This document shows positions 9,656 through 21,962 of a stretch of DNA of 64,000 bases, piece after piece. The position numbers and the translations under genes were made by a program. Source of the DNA: Bretschneidera sinensis (taxonomy: Eukaryota > Streptophyta > Magnoliopsida > Brassicales > Akaniaceae); NCBI GenBank assembly GCA_023935145.1, contig CM043705.1, positions 56,204,084 to 56,268,083 of the forward strand, in the 5' to 3' direction. Numbering within the stretch: the first letter of the stretch is position 1; each line of letters begins with the position of its first letter. The notes below the pieces were generated by a model. The model did no database searches and was not told the origin of the DNA. It saw nothing but the letters and a program-made list of their open reading frames with translations.

Positions 9656-10149
9656 GTTGGTTATTTTGAAATTTGAATTCTAATAGCTATAATTTTCAGA
9701 GAAGGCATGTCTTTTTGTCAAGAAATACGTTTTTAAAATCGGCACTCTTCATTTTCTGATGGTTTTAAGTTGAAACGAAATCTATAAATACTTCTAATAA
9801 CTTCCAAGTTAACCACATTTCCTTTTTTAGAATTTATTTTTCTTCTTCTTCTACATTTAATTCTGAAAATATACAATAAATTTTCTTCATTGTTTCAAAG
9901 GAGAACTTAAGGAATAATCTTTGACTTTGCTCTTAGAGATTCTTAGAGACTTCGAGTATCTTGGAGGAATATTTGTCAGAACCCAGAGCAATCTAATGGA
10001 GACAGACAAAGCCTTAACGACAGCTTTGATACGTGTCTCAAAGTCACCATAAATTCTATACTACTTAGAGATTTTGTATCCACAAATGACTTTTGACTCT
10101 CGACAGCTCAAACTGCAGTTAGGCCAAATAGTTACGTACTTGCTTTTTT
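9656..10149. other. AT-rich spacer, probably intron-derived
   Basis: There is no open frame or RNA. The sequence ends in a polypyrimidine stretch and acceptor (ttttttcctgttttgttcccag) before the PQQ exon fragment, so at least the last part looks like captured intron. Confidence 0.4.
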
Positions 10150-10166
10150 TCCTGTTTTGTTCCCAG

Positions 10167-10296
10167 TTGGGCATTCTACGTAGGAGTTGTCATCCCTAGA
10201 GGAGGGATTACCGGCTGAACAATGCTACCCTTTCTGAGGAAGCCTGATTAAGCAAGATGTTAGAACCGCTTCAATCATATGGAAAACCTATAAGCT
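10167..10296 (+). pseudogene. PQQ/polyvinylalcohol-dehydrogenase-like exon fragment, frameshifted (copy 1)
   Basis: After a splice-acceptor-like TTTTGTTCCCAG the sequence encodes, with a one-base insertion near 10188, the segment better preserved at 31224-31353: FYIGVSSLEEGLPAEQCC... followed by GSLVKLDVRTGSIIWKTY. That is the conserved blade segment of plant polyvinylalcohol-dehydrogenase-like (PQQ beta-propeller) proteins. The frameshift and an in-frame TAA make this copy dead. The rest of the gene is absent. Confidence 0.65.
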
Positions 10297-10699
10297 CAAG
10301 CTCACCAACCTTAAAAGGCCTTAATGAGGCTAACGAAACCAAACAAGCCTGTAATAAATTTTTATTTTAATAAATAAAAAAACATAATACATATTAATAT
10401 TATAATATATGTAAAAAAAAAAGTTTATATTAATCAAAAAGATTAACTAGCCTGACGAGGAAAACAGTTGGATATTTGATCTCAACTCGACAAGGTAAAT
10501 GAGTCAATTTAATAGACTCGAGAGCGATTCAAAGTTTGACAAACCAAGCTTAATCTGACCAAATTCAAATTAATTCTTACAAAATTTAAATTTGGATGAT
10601 ATCAATTGAAGTTTAGGAACTCCATAAATTTCATTTATAGTTATATACAAAATTTGTTTTCTCCTACTCCAAAGAAATGAATTAATTCTTACTAGTCTA

Positions 10700-10840
10700 C
10701 TTTAGAGGTGAGCATGAGTCAGTTTGGGTCGGGTTTGCCTAAAAAATTAACCAAACCCAATTATACTGGATTGAAAAAATCTCAACTCAACCCATAAACC
10801 CATCCAACCTTAGCCCAACACAACCCATTTAAATCGGTTT
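10700..10840 (+). repeat. GGGTCGGGTT-type repeat (possible hAT-related MITE)
   Basis: TAGAGGTGAGCATGAG followed by GTTTGGGTCGGG and later CCAACCCAAC-like inverted words is the pattern of a common plant hAT-related non-autonomous repeat. The duplicate is at about 31754-31900. The right end is unclear. Confidence 0.45.
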
Positions 10841-10989
10841 GGATCACGAGTTTAGTTTTTTTTCTCACTTAAAAATTAATGCAAACATATTATCTAAAAA
10901 ATATTTTACTACAATTATTCATAGTTCATTATATCCAAAATCAAATCCATACAAGAATTTAGTAAATCTTACAAACCATCATTTACAAA
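10841..10989. other. Unit D right end, AT-rich
   Basis: No gene. It is collinear with 31900-32040 and, after the chromovirus insertion, continues at 19837-19919. Confidence 0.6.
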
Positions 10990-10994
10990 TTAAG

Positions 10995-13379
10995 TGTAAT
11001 ACCCGTATTCGTAAAGTAAGGGTAAAAATGTAATTTAATAAATATGGCATGAAATTAAAATAATATATTTTATGTGAAGGACTAAGTATTGAGTAAAATA
11101 ATTTTTTTGAAAAAAAAAATTTTGGGACGTGGACGTCATTAAAAGAAAAGAAAGTAAAAAAATTATTAAAAACAAAAAAAAATGGACATCTAGAACATCC
11201 AGAAGGAAGAAAGGTAAAGAAAAAAAAATATATATATATGTTAAAATATTAATTTTCAAAAAAAAAAGTCAAAAAAAATATGGCAGCAGGTAGCAAAACA
11301 TGCTGCCAAAAAAGATGAAGGAAATGGCTTGCTCGACACATTTTAGTGTCGTGGCAGTGAAATTGGGGGGGGGGGGGGATGTGTGTGTGCGTTATGTTGA
11401 AAAATTTTTGGGCTACACATTGCAAATTCGTGGAGACTTTTAGGAGGGGGGCTGCTGAGCCCAAAGCAAAAAGTTTTGTATATATATATACACCTCTGTG
11501 AAATCGTTTATACAGAGTTTCTCTCAATTTCTCATTTTTCTCTGAATACTTGAGGACTCAAAAAAATGCTGAAAGAGCAAACTTTTGTAGGATTTTTCTG
11601 CGGAATTTCATAGAGAATCAAGAATAGCTATCAAAAAAGCAGAAGGTAATATCGTAGCGTTTATTTTTGAATTTTTGACATTTATGAAGTTTCCCTAAGT
11701 TCAAAGTGGGAATTTTCAAAGTGTGTGGTTTATATCGAATTGAAGAATAAATTAGAAAATTTATACAAATATGATGTTAGGTGTTGATGATCTACAACTG
11801 GGGGAATTTCTGAAAGAAATGGGAAAGGCAAGGAGGTGATCCACGGGTAGCTTTAAGAGCTACGTGGTGAGTTAGATTTACTTTAAGTAGTCTAAATAAA
11901 AATCAATTATTTGGTGATAATATTAAATTTAATTATTAAGGTATGATTGGGTGCTAGATAAATCTTTTGGTGGATAGATATAGTATAAATGTTGGTCGTA
12001 GAAAATTATTATGTGAGAAGAAATATTATTAGAAAAATGAGTTGATTTATTAATAAAAGTGAGAAGTGAAATTCTTGAGGAGTTATGGTTGAGATTTTGA
12101 TATAAATTTTTGAGGAGATGAAATTTAATGGATCTTGACAAGCTTTAATGGATTATTTGATGTGATTTGGGATTAGAGGAAATTAGTAGAATTTTTGTTA
12201 TATAAATTTGAGAATAATCAGGATAGACAATTTAAGTGTTTTGAATTTATATGTTATTTTTTTATATTACTGGTAATATGCATATTTTGCATCATTGTTC
12301 ATATGCATGTGCATTAAATAAAAAGAAAAGAACCGGGAAGGCAGTCGGTCTAATTGAAAAACAGTGACAGCCAGTATGTGCTGAAAATAAAAGGTACACC
12401 GTGCTAGCCGGTATATGCTGAGAAAACTTCGTGGCAACCAGGACAAGTTGCAAAGAAAAGAACCGGGAAGGGGCCGGTCTAAGATAATAACAACCTGTCG
12501 ACAGGTGGGAAGACGTTCCCATCATATGCATTCATTACATTGCATCTATTTTAATTATTGCTTGCATTATTGAAATACTGATGTGTGATGTATAAATTAT
12601 GAATTAAATTATAGATGGTTGAGTCTCATAGAAAGAGACAGTTATGATGATAAGATTTTTGAAATGCTGAGATGTGGTGTATTATTGTGAATATAATTAA
12701 TGATGGTTGAGTCTCACTGAAAGAGACAGTTATAGTGATAAGATTATTGAAATGCTGAGGTGTGGTGTATTATTGTGAATACAATTATAGATGGATGAGT
12801 CTCACAGAGAGACAGTTATGGTGATAATAACAATCTAGAAGGTAGACTTTATGATGTGAACCACATTATGAGGTAATTACGAGATGGTTGGTGGTATTAT
12901 GGTGATCCAATAAATAAGAAAAAGATATTGATAGAGAATGGATATTATGACATGGGTAGTGATAATAAAGTGCTAGTATCAAGTGTAGGAGATATAAATT
13001 GATTTAATTATTAAAAGACTGTTTATACAAATGAGTACTTTTAGTAAATTTAATTCACTAAGCTTGTGAAGCTCACTCCTCATTGTATAGTGATTTTTAG
13101 GTAGCAGGCTTGGCAAATAGTTTGGTGAGTTGAGGTTCGGAAGAAATCATTTTCTGTAAGCCACATGCGTGTCATCATCCTCAGACTAATGGGAAAAAAA
13201 ATTATTTGTAAATATTCATGCATTTTATGTTGTATAGAATGTTTAAAGATTGGATTGATGAAAAAAAAAATTTCTGTTGGTGTTATTTATTTTTATTGTT
13301 GCATATATGTGTCGTGCTGGGATTCTCAAAATGTGATGATACTGTCTCGGGGATGGCCAACTCTGGATGGGTCGTTACA
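10995..13379 (+). repeat. 5' LTR (2385 bp) of the chromovirus
   Basis: It is bounded by TGTAATACCCG and GGGTCGTTACA. Landmarks are a 14-base G run at 11365-11378, a TATA-like tatatatatatacacc near 11480, three 88-base tandem repeats at 12614-12840 and a CCGGT-rich segment at 12330-12500. Confidence 0.95.
12614..12840 (+). repeat. Three 88-base tandem repeats inside the LTR
   Basis: GATGGTTGAGTCTCA-like starts occur at 12614, 12702 and 12790, exactly 88 bases apart; the third unit is shortened. The same array is in the 3' LTR at 19067, 19155 and 19243, so it predates the insertion. Confidence 0.85.
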
Positions 13380-13383
13380 ATTT

Positions 13384-13395
13384 TGGTATCAGAGC
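13384..13395 (+). other. Primer-binding site, initiator tRNA-Met type
   Basis: TGGTATCAGAGC lies five bases after the 5' LTR and is complementary to the 3' end of plant initiator tRNA-Met. Confidence 0.9.
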
Positions 13396-13461
13396 ATTAG
13401 GTTTTTCAGATTCTGTAGACTGCATAAAAAGTTAGAAAGTGGAAGATTAAAATAAATTATA

Positions 13462-16400
13462 ATGAATAGTCTGAGGATGACACGTGGACGTGCTAGAGCT
13501 AGAGTTAGAGTTGTTGATTGGAGAGGGGGTGGTAGGCCCCAATATTTTTGACAAGTCAAGGTTGAGTCTGAATCTATGGTTCCTAGAAGGAAATGTGCTG
13601 ATAATAGGATTGGTAATAGTAATATAATTGATATTGGTAAAGGTGTGAGAGAATATGAAGTTTAAAGAGAAGAGCTAAGACAAGCTCTTACACATGATCT
13701 TAAGAAAAATGAATGTAATAAATGATAGAATTGATAACTCATAGCATATACTTGATGGACAGGCTGGAGCAATGTTTGATGTTGTTAATCAAATAATGGT
13801 AGATATTTAAAAATGGGGAAAAGTGAGTTTATGTATGAGATGCAGGGAGATATAATTAAACTGAATGCCTTGTGGTTTAAAGGATCTATGAATCTTTTTA
13901 CTCATGAGTTTTGGGAAAAATATGTAGAGAGATTTATTTGATATTTTACCAATGACTGACAGGCGGAGAGTTATCTTTGCTCTGTTCAAATTAGAGAGAG
14001 AGGCCCTAGAATGATGGAAAAATATTCTTCCCAAAGTAAGTGCAGATATTGATAAACCCTTAACCTGAAATAGGTTTAAGGAGGTTTTCTTTGATAAACA
14101 TTTTCTTTAGATCTTTAGAGTCCAACAAGATAGAGGTTCTATTTATTTGAGGCATATGAATTATGTCAGATTGGTGGATATACCATTTCAGATTGAGAGA
14201 GATGTGATAGAGTTTAAAATAAATAAATAAATAAATAAAATAGTTAAAGAGGCGTAAACATAAAGGTTATAGAGGTAGTGGTAGTATGAGTGTACAGGGT
14301 GAGAGATCACCCCAAATGAGGCGTTCCTTGTCATAAGGAACTGAAGTACAGAGTCAGAAGAAAGTAGGATTTATTATTTTTGTAGCTCAGAATACTATTG
14401 GTGGGACTCTTAGATTTGGGAGACAGGTTAATCATGGCAGAGGGAGTAAGTGTGCCACCAAGGAGAAGTGGAAATCTGATGTATGATTGGGGGAGACAAA
14501 AGTTTGTTACAGATATATTCAGATGAGATATTTATTCCAGAATTGTCAAAATTTGAAATGCTTTATGTGTGGAGAAGGTGGATATGTCCATGTTGGTTGA
14601 CCTTGATGCAACCCATTCTTTTGCATCAGGTATTCAATTAAAGTTTATTGAAGTATGTAGTAGTCATTGGGTGCAAAATATTTCTATTGAAGTTCCCACT
14701 AGAGATAGAGTGATAATCCTAAATGCTTACAAATGTTGTTTGATTCGTATTAGTGATAGAAAAAGCTGAAGCAGATTTATTATCTTTGAATATATAATTT
14801 CATTTAATGTTGAGAATGAATTGATTGTCGACATATTTGGTTTGGATTGATTGTCCCATAATGAAGATAGTGTTCAAAATATGGACATAAGAAGTTAAAT
14901 TTTCAGAAAGAACATAAAATACTCTCGAACTATCCTATTTTTCTCTGACCACTAGAAGATGATTGAAGAAAGGTTGTGAGGAGTATTTAGCATACATAAT
15001 GGATCCTAGAAAGGAAGATAGGAAGTTAGAATAAATCTTAGTAGTGAAAGATTATTCTAATATAATTTCTTGATGAGTTGCCCAGATTGCCTCAAAATAA
15101 GGAGATTAAATTTTCTATTGATGTGATACCAGGATCATCACACATATTTAATAGCACCCTACAGAATGACATCAGCTGAATTGAGAAAGTTGAACGTACC
15201 ATTTTAAGAAATTGTAGATAAACAATTTATCTGACCTAATGTATTTGGGGACTCAGGTATTGTTAGTGAAGAAGGAAGATGGAATGATAAGAGTGTGTAT
15301 AGACTACAGATAGTTGAATAAGAACAAATATATTTTCCCAGGATAAATAAAGGGTTTGCGCAGTGTAAGGAGTGAAAGTGTTTTCTAAGATAAACCTGAG
15401 ATCAAGTTATCACCAATTAAAGATAGAGAATGGAGACATGCCCAAGATTGTTTTTAGGACACGTTACAGTCATAAGGTTCTTGTGATGACATTTGGATTG
15501 AATAGTGTTCCAGAAACATTCATGGACTAGATAAATAAAATGTTTGAACCATTTCTTGATAATCTTTTGGTTGTGTTCATCGATAACATTTTGGTATATT
15601 TTAAGATTAAGGAAGAGTAGGTAAAACATTTAGAAATTGTGTTGGAGATTTTGAGGAGAAAGAGATTGTATGATATAAGTTCTCTAAGTGTGAATGTTGG
15701 TTGAATGAAATAACTTTCTTAGAACCTGTAATATCCAAAAATGGCATAACAGTTGATCCACAAAAGGTAGAGATAATCCTAAGTTGGGAGAAATCAACTA
15801 ATGTAACTGAGAATAGAATCTTCTTAGGGTTAGCAAGTTATTATAGAAGATTCTTTCAGAAATTTTTTATGTAATACTGTTGAATAGACTGATCAGGAAA
15901 GAGGTGAGATTTGTATGGTAAGGGAAGTATGAGAAAAATTTTCCAATTACTAAAGGAGAAATTAACTACAGCTCCAGTATTGGTGTTTCCTTCTGGTGAT
16001 GAAGGATTTATGGTGTATAGTGATACATCACATCAATGATTGGGAGATGTGTAACATAGGAAAGTTGTGAGCTATGCTTCTAGGCAATTGAGGATTCATG
16101 ATAAGAAATTTCCCTACTTATGACTTAGAATTGACTGTTATAGTATTTACTCTAAAGATTGGAGACATCATCAGTATGGAGCCACTTGTGAAATAGTCAT
16201 GAGTTATAAAAGTTGGACAAACTTACCTATCCAGAGAGAGTTGAATTGGAGGCAGAAATAGGAGATGAAGTTGATTGGTAACGATGATTGTACAATTCAC
16301 TATCATCTAGAAAAATACGAAGGTAATAGTTGATACACTGAGTAGAAAGTTTACAAGATAGTTAACTGCTAGTGGGAGCCTTGATGTGAAATTGATGAGG

Positions 16401-17435
16401 GATTTAGAAAATTGAGAATAAAGTAGAATACCAGTGGTAGAAGATCATGGATAAAGAATATAATTGTACAGTCATCCATAGTAAAATGCTTTAGAGATGC
16501 AAGGTATAGATGAAGAGATAGAAAAGATTAAGTATTGAGTGCTTACCAAAAAACAATATAAGTTCAAAATTTGAAATGATGGTATTTTGGATAGAAATAG
16601 TGTTTCCAATAATGCAAAGTTGAGGAAAGAGATAAGGAGGGAGGCACATAATGATGTAGATTTGATGCAATCAAGTAATAAACAGATGCATAGAGGATGG
16701 AGATGAAATTTCTGGTGGTCAGGATTGAAGAATGATGTAGCTGAGATTGTAAGATTGTATGGAGCACAATTAAGCATAGTATCAAATTTGTATTGGATGG
16801 AACCAATTGAGATATTGTATGGTAGGAGGTGTAGAGCTCCTATATATTTGGAAGAAATGAGAGAAAGGAATATATCTGGTCCATCAATCATTGAGTTAAC
16901 AACTAAAATGATCAAATTGGTGAGAGAGAACCGTAAAGTAGCACAAAGTAGACCGGATAGCTATGCTAATAATAAAAGGAGATCTCTTAGGTTTCAAGTA
17001 GGTGATTGGGTGCACTGAAAAAATATCTTAATGAAAAGGTGTATTAAGATTTAAACAGAAAAGGAAAGTTGAATCCGAGGTATGTGGGATCCTATGAGGT
17101 GGTTGAAGTTGGATTAGTTGTGAGTAACCTGGATTTGCCTTCGGGATTTAAAACATTTATATAATTTATTGCATGTTTCACTTTTAAGAGAATGGTTACA
17201 TGATATTTGGAGCTAAGCTATAGAAATTCAGAAAGATTGGGCTTATATACAAGTACCAGAGAGAATTTTAGACAAAAAGAACAAGTCTTGTATAATAGAA
17301 TAATTTCACTAGTTTAAAGTTCATTGGTAGAATAAGGATGTTGAAAAATTTTGTGAAAGCATAAAACAAGTATGAAGAAGTATTATTTATATTTGTTTCT
17401 GAAGTAAAGTCAAGAAATTTCGAGGACAAAATTTT
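13462..17435 (+). pseudogene. Decayed chromovirus gag-pol
   Basis: In order: a basic Gag start MNSLRMTRGRARARVRVVDW (13462); protease motif VDLDATHSFAS (14593-14630, usual VDSGATHSF); RT active site reading FIDNILVY (15577-15600), in which the second catalytic Asp is lost; an RNase H region about 15900-16170; the start of the integrase zinc-finger region, NFWW-GLKNDVAEIV (16705-16755); the GPY-type end GKLNPRYVGSYEVVE (about 17060-17110); and a chromodomain-like tail F-VHW-NKDVEKF...KKFRGQNF (17265-17435). Sequence jumps from the integrase zinc finger straight to the post-catalytic MEPIEILYGRRCRAPIY, so the DDE core is deleted. Dozens of stops make it non-functional. Confidence 0.85.
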
Positions 17436-17440
17436 TATAA

Positions 17441-17452
17441 AGTGGGAAGAAT
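17441..17452 (+). other. Polypurine tract of the chromovirus
   Basis: AGTGGGAAGAAT directly precedes the 3' LTR and is the expected plus-strand primer site. Confidence 0.75.
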
Positions 17453-19831
17453 TGTAATACTCGTATTCGTAAAGTAAGGGTAAAAATAAAATTTAATAAA
17501 TATGGCATGAAATTAAAATAATATATTTTACGTGAAGGACTAAGTATTAAGTAAAATAATTCTTTTGAAAAAAAAATACTAGGACGTGGACATTATTAAA
17601 AGAAAAGAAAAGAAAAAAATTATTAAAAACAAAAAAAAATATTTGGATGTCTAGAACATCCAGAAGGAAGAAAGGAAAAGAAATATATATATGTATATTA
17701 AAATATTTTTTTTTTTAAAAAGTCAAAAAAAAAGTGGCAGCAGGTGGCAAAACCTGCTGCCAAGAAAGATGAAAGAAATGGCTTGCTCGACACATTTTAG
17801 TGTTGTGGCAGTGAAATGGGGGGGGGGGGGGGGGGGATGTGTGTGTGCATTGAGTTGAAAAATTTTGGGGCTACATGTTGCAAATTTGTGGAGACTTTTA
17901 GGAGGGGGGCTGCTGAGCCCAAAGCAAAAAATTTTGTATATATATACACCTCTGTGAAATCGTTTACGATTTCACAGAGTTTCTCTCAATTTCTCATTTT
18001 TCTCTGAATACTTGGGGACTCAAAAAATGCTGAAAGTGCAAAATTTTGAAGGAGTTTTCTGCGGAATTTCCTAGAGAATCAAGAATAGCTATCAAAAAAG
18101 TAGAAGGAAATATTGTAGTGTTTATTTTTTAATTTCTAATATTTATGAAGTTTCCCTAAGTTCTAAGTAGGAAATTTCAAAGTGTGTGATTTATATCGAA
18201 TTGAAAAATAAATCAGAAAATTTATATAAATATGATGTCAGGGGTTGACGATCTACAACTGAGAGAATTTCTGAAAGAAACAGGAAAGGCAAGGAGGTGA
18301 TCCACGGGTAGCTTTAAGAGCTACGTGGTGAGTTAGATTTACTTTAAGTAGTCTAAATAAAAATTAATTATTTGGTGATAATATTAAATTTAATTATTAA
18401 GGTATGATTGGGTGATAGATAAATCTTTGGGTGGATAGATATGGTATAAATGTTGGAATCGTAGAAAATTATTATGTGAGAACAAATATTATTAGAAAAA
18501 TGAGTTGATTTCATAATAAAAGTGAGAAGTGAAATTCTTTAGGAGCTATGATTGAGATTTTGATATAAATTTTTGAGATGAAATTTAGTGGATCTTGACA
18601 AACTTTAATGGATTATTTGATGTGATTTGGGATTAGAGGAAATTAGTGGAATTTTTGTTATATAAATTTGAGAATAATCAGGATAGACAATTTAAGTGTT
18701 TTGAATTTATATATTGTTTTTTTTTATATTACTGGTTATATGCATATTTTGCATCATTGTTCATATCCATGTGCATTAAATAAAAAGAAAAGAACCGGGA
18801 AGGCAACCAGTCTAATTCAAAAACAGTGACAGCCAGTATGTGCTGAAAATTAAAGGGACACCGTGCCAGCCGGTATATGCTGAGAAAATTCCGTGGCAAC
18901 CGGGACAAGTTGCAAAGAAAAGAACCGGGAATGGGACGGTCTAAGATAATAACAACCTGTCGATAGATGGGAAGACGTTCCCATCATATGCATTGCATCT
19001 ATTTTAATTATTGCTTGCATTATTGAACTACTGATGTGTGATGTATAAATTGTGAATGAAATTATAGATGGTTGAGTCTCACAGAAAGAGACAGTTATGA
19101 TGATAAGATTTTTGAAATGCTGAGATGTGGTGTATTATTGTGAATATAATTAATGATGGTTGAGTCTCACTGAAAGAGACAGGTATAGTGATAAGATTAT
19201 TGAAATGCTGAGGTGTGGTGTATAATTGTGAATACAATTATAGATTAATGAGTCTCACAGAGAGACAGTTATGGTGATAATAACAATCTAGAAGGTAGAC
19301 TTTATGATGTGAACCTCATTACGAGGTAATTACGAGATGGTTGGTGGTATTAAGGTGATCCAATAAATAAGAAAAAGAAATTGATAGAGAATGGATATTA
19401 TGACATAGGTAGTGATAATAGAGTGCTAGTATCAAATGTAGGAGATATAAATTGATTTAATTATTAAAAGACTATTTATACAAATGAGTACTTTTAGTAA
19501 ATTTAATTCACTGAGCTTGTGAAGCTCACTCCTCATTGTACAATGATTTTCAGGTAGCAGGCTTGACAAATAGTTTAGTGAGTTGAGGTTCGAAGGGAAA
19601 TCATTTTCTGTAAGCCACGTGCGTGTCGTCATCCTTAGACTAATGGGAAAAAAAATTATTTGTAAATATTCATGCATTTTACGTTGTATAGAATGTTTAA
19701 AGATTGGATTGATGAAAAAAAATTTCTTTTGGTGTTATTTATTTTTATTGTTGCATATATGTGTCGTGCTGGGATTCTCAAAATGTGATGATGCTGTCTC
19801 GGGGATGACCAACCCGAGATGGGTCGTTACA
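17453..19831 (+). repeat. 3' LTR (2379 bp) of the chromovirus
   Basis: It is collinear with the 5' LTR. Differences include a longer G run (19 bases, 17818-17836) and, just after the TATA-like run, a perfect 13-bp inverted repeat with a 4-base loop (17950-17979), of which the 5' LTR copy has lost about 9 bases. Confidence 0.95.
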
Positions 19832-19836
19832 TTAAG

Positions 19837-19919
19837 TACCTAAAATTACCTCGTACAAAGTTCAAACAATCTTAATTTAAGACAAACCATATAAAAGTAA
19901 ATAAAAACTAGATTTTAAC
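19837..19919 (+). repeat. Unit D right end continuing after the chromovirus
   Basis: TACCTAAAATTACC... to CTAGATTTTAA matches 32046-32130, the duplicate without the insertion. Homology to unit D stops here and homology to unit A/B/C begins a few bases later. Confidence 0.75.
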
Positions 19920-20252
19920 AATCCAAATATTCTTCATAATTTCTCCCAACTTCAACAACTTATAAATCCATCAATTTAAAATCAAATCATGTCAAACAAA
20001 AATCTAGAATCAAGTTTAAGAAGTTTACTTTAACCTAGAAAAGGTTAGAACTCAAAACTATCTCAAATTCTTGCTGAAAAATAGCCTAGAAAACAACCCA
20101 AAAAATTAAAGGAGTAGAAAATATGAAAATTTTACCAAAACAGGAGTCTGAAAAGAACCCACAAAATCTTGATGTAGAAATCTCCAATCTGCAAAATTTT
20201 CTTTTAATTAAGAATTAAGACTCATATTCAATTAAAAAAAACTTGGAAACTT

Positions 20253-20753
20253 ATGGGGCCATTACAAACTTTGGCCCACAAATATAGGTTCAATGTAGAT
20301 GATGCCATGTTCGAGAAAATTGCAAATGCGGATACATGCTTTCAAGCAAGGGTGGCGACGAGGATTCTCCTAAGGGAATCGACAAGGTCAAAAGAGTTTA
20401 TCTACAATGTTTTAGAGATTAGTTTGAATCTCTCCATATAAAACAATTTGAAGCAACTTCAGAACAACTTTCAAGAGTTTTGGCCATTGTCAATGAAATA
20501 AATAGAAATTGAGAAAATTTGAATGACATCTGGATACATGATTAAGAAAAGAGGAAAGATCTCTACTAGAAGCTCTTTTCCAAAGAAAGAGAAGTGAATT
20601 TTGGAGATGAGAAAAGTTAAAGAAGCCAAGAATGCATATGAGGTCTTGGTTGAAGAAAAGGTGGTAGAGACACCAACAACTCATCAAAGCAAGAAGTAAA
20701 AAGGTCAGAACTCTTTCTCTATAAGAGGTCAAGAAGAGGCAACAAAAATGAAT
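20253..20753 (+). pseudogene. Ty1/copia gag relic (copy B), split by a solo LTR
   Basis: It encodes [20 protein letters not shown]..., the clearest copy of the copia Gag VDD..FEKIA motif here, then a stop and the lysine-rich segment. The relic continues after the LTR at 21596 with LNCYNCNKFYHFAPKE, a knuckle in which the fourth ligand is again missing. Dead sequence; its conservation reflects duplication, not function. Confidence 0.72.
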
Positions 20754-21590
20754 TGTTGGGAATTTTGTCTAAGAATTAAAAGGCTGAAGCTGAAAAGCTC
20801 CAGCCTTCTGAGCAGCGGCACAAGGTTTGTGCGCCGCGGCCTCCATCAAGGAATATTTTCTCCTCCAGGTGTGCGCCGCAGCACTGGCTGCGCTGCGCCG
20901 TGGCCTCCAGCAGGTTGAGTCTTTTTCCCCTGTTGTGCTCCGTAGCCTGCCCTATTCTGAGCTGCGGCGCGCTGCACACCTGATACCTCTGTTCTGTTTT
21001 TCCATCTGGTGTGTTGGGTCTTGATTAAAACGCACAGGATCACTTAGACCTCTTGGAGGGCCATGATTGTTTGGTTCTCAAGATCAAAGGGTTGAGATTG
21101 ACATCAAGATTGGTTAAAGAAGTTGTTGCTTTATATAAAGTATCATCTAGGACCAATAAAACACAACAAGAACACATAAGGTGTGTGAAGAAACACAAGA
21201 AGAAGTCTCATTCCAAGAGTGGCTGGTGTTGAGAGATAGGCTCTCTAATCTTCAAAGGTGTTTCTAGTGAGAGAGAGTATTCAAGATTGGGGTTCAAGGG
21301 CTTTGTAATTTGAATTTTCTTGGGGAAAATTCCAGGGAAACACTTAGTTCTTATCTCTTTCTTTTCTCTTCTTACATAGTTCTTGAGGAGGTGTTGCTGT
21401 AATTGTAAGAACTCCACTGATTTAGTGTAGAGAGCTCGGAGGAGCTCACAGGGACGTAGGCAATTTGTCGAACCTCCATAACAATCGCTTGTGTTTTCTC
21501 TTTTGTGGTTTGATTCTTGTTCGGTCCAAATCATTTTGGATTTAGGTGTTTGAAGGTCACCACCTGGGATTCTTAGGGTGATTTTCAACA
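20754..21590 (+). repeat. Solo LTR (837 bp) with target-site duplication TGAAT
   Basis: It runs from TGTTGGGAATTTTGTC to GATTTTCAACA, flanked by TGAAT at 20749-20753 and 21591-21595. Copy A has the same site unfilled (TGAAT at 2967-2971). A GC-rich block (20815-20985) with GCGCCGCGGCC words occupies U3. A tatataaag box lies near 21133. It is related to 5523-6364. Confidence 0.94.
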
Positions 21591-21835
21591 TGAATTAAGG
21601 TATGACAACTCTAAAGTTAAATTGTTATAATTGTAATAAATTTTACCATTTTGCTCCTAAAGAAGTACTATAGAACAATGTGAATGAGAAAGCTTAGAAA
21701 TGACAGGTGAAATTGAGATTACTTTGTTGTGGCTCACTATAAAGAGAAAGAAAAAAAATAAAAGTGAAAACCTTTTTTATTTTATATTTTTTAGTTACTT
21801 ATAAAATTAAAATGTGTTAAAAACTCTTGTTTTTT

Positions 21836-21915
21836 TGGCTTAGTGATTAGCTGGTCATTAACTCCTGGTCCTTTATATATGAGAACTAGGATTGATTCCC
21901 TCCTGTACTTGTGCT

Positions 21916-21959
<44 letters not shown>
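21836..21959 (+). repeat. tRNA-derived SINE with AT microsatellite (copy B)
   Basis: TGGCTTAGTGATTAGCTGG (A box, 21836-21854) and GGATTGATTCC (B box, 21889-21899) are followed by about 40 bases of (TA)n. This is the longest microsatellite of the three copies. Confidence 0.6.

Positions 21960-21962
<3 letters not shown>

Larger units (their letters stand above)
10990..19836 (+). mobile_element. Ty3/gypsy chromovirus (Tekay/Del type), full-length but decayed, TSD TTAAG
   Basis: Two LTRs of about 2.38 kb (10995-13379 and 17453-19831), TGTAATAC...GTTACA, flank a 4.07 kb internal region with primer-binding site and purine tract. Target duplication TTAAG is at 10990-10994 and 19832-19836. The duplicated segment at 32041 shows the same site uninterrupted, proving the boundaries. 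Coding regions are broken by many stops. Tekay assignment rests on long LTRs, the KGKLNPRYVG integrase end and a chromodomain-like tail ending FRGQNF. Confidence 0.93.

Noticed and set aside
12292..12531. Minus-strand open frame in the chromovirus LTR
   Set aside because: It covers LTR subrepeats and is not maintained as a meaningful protein in the other LTR.
16472..16915. 147-codon minus-strand open frame
   Set aside because: It is the reverse of the decayed chromovirus integrase region, which reads as recognisable integrase on the plus strand.
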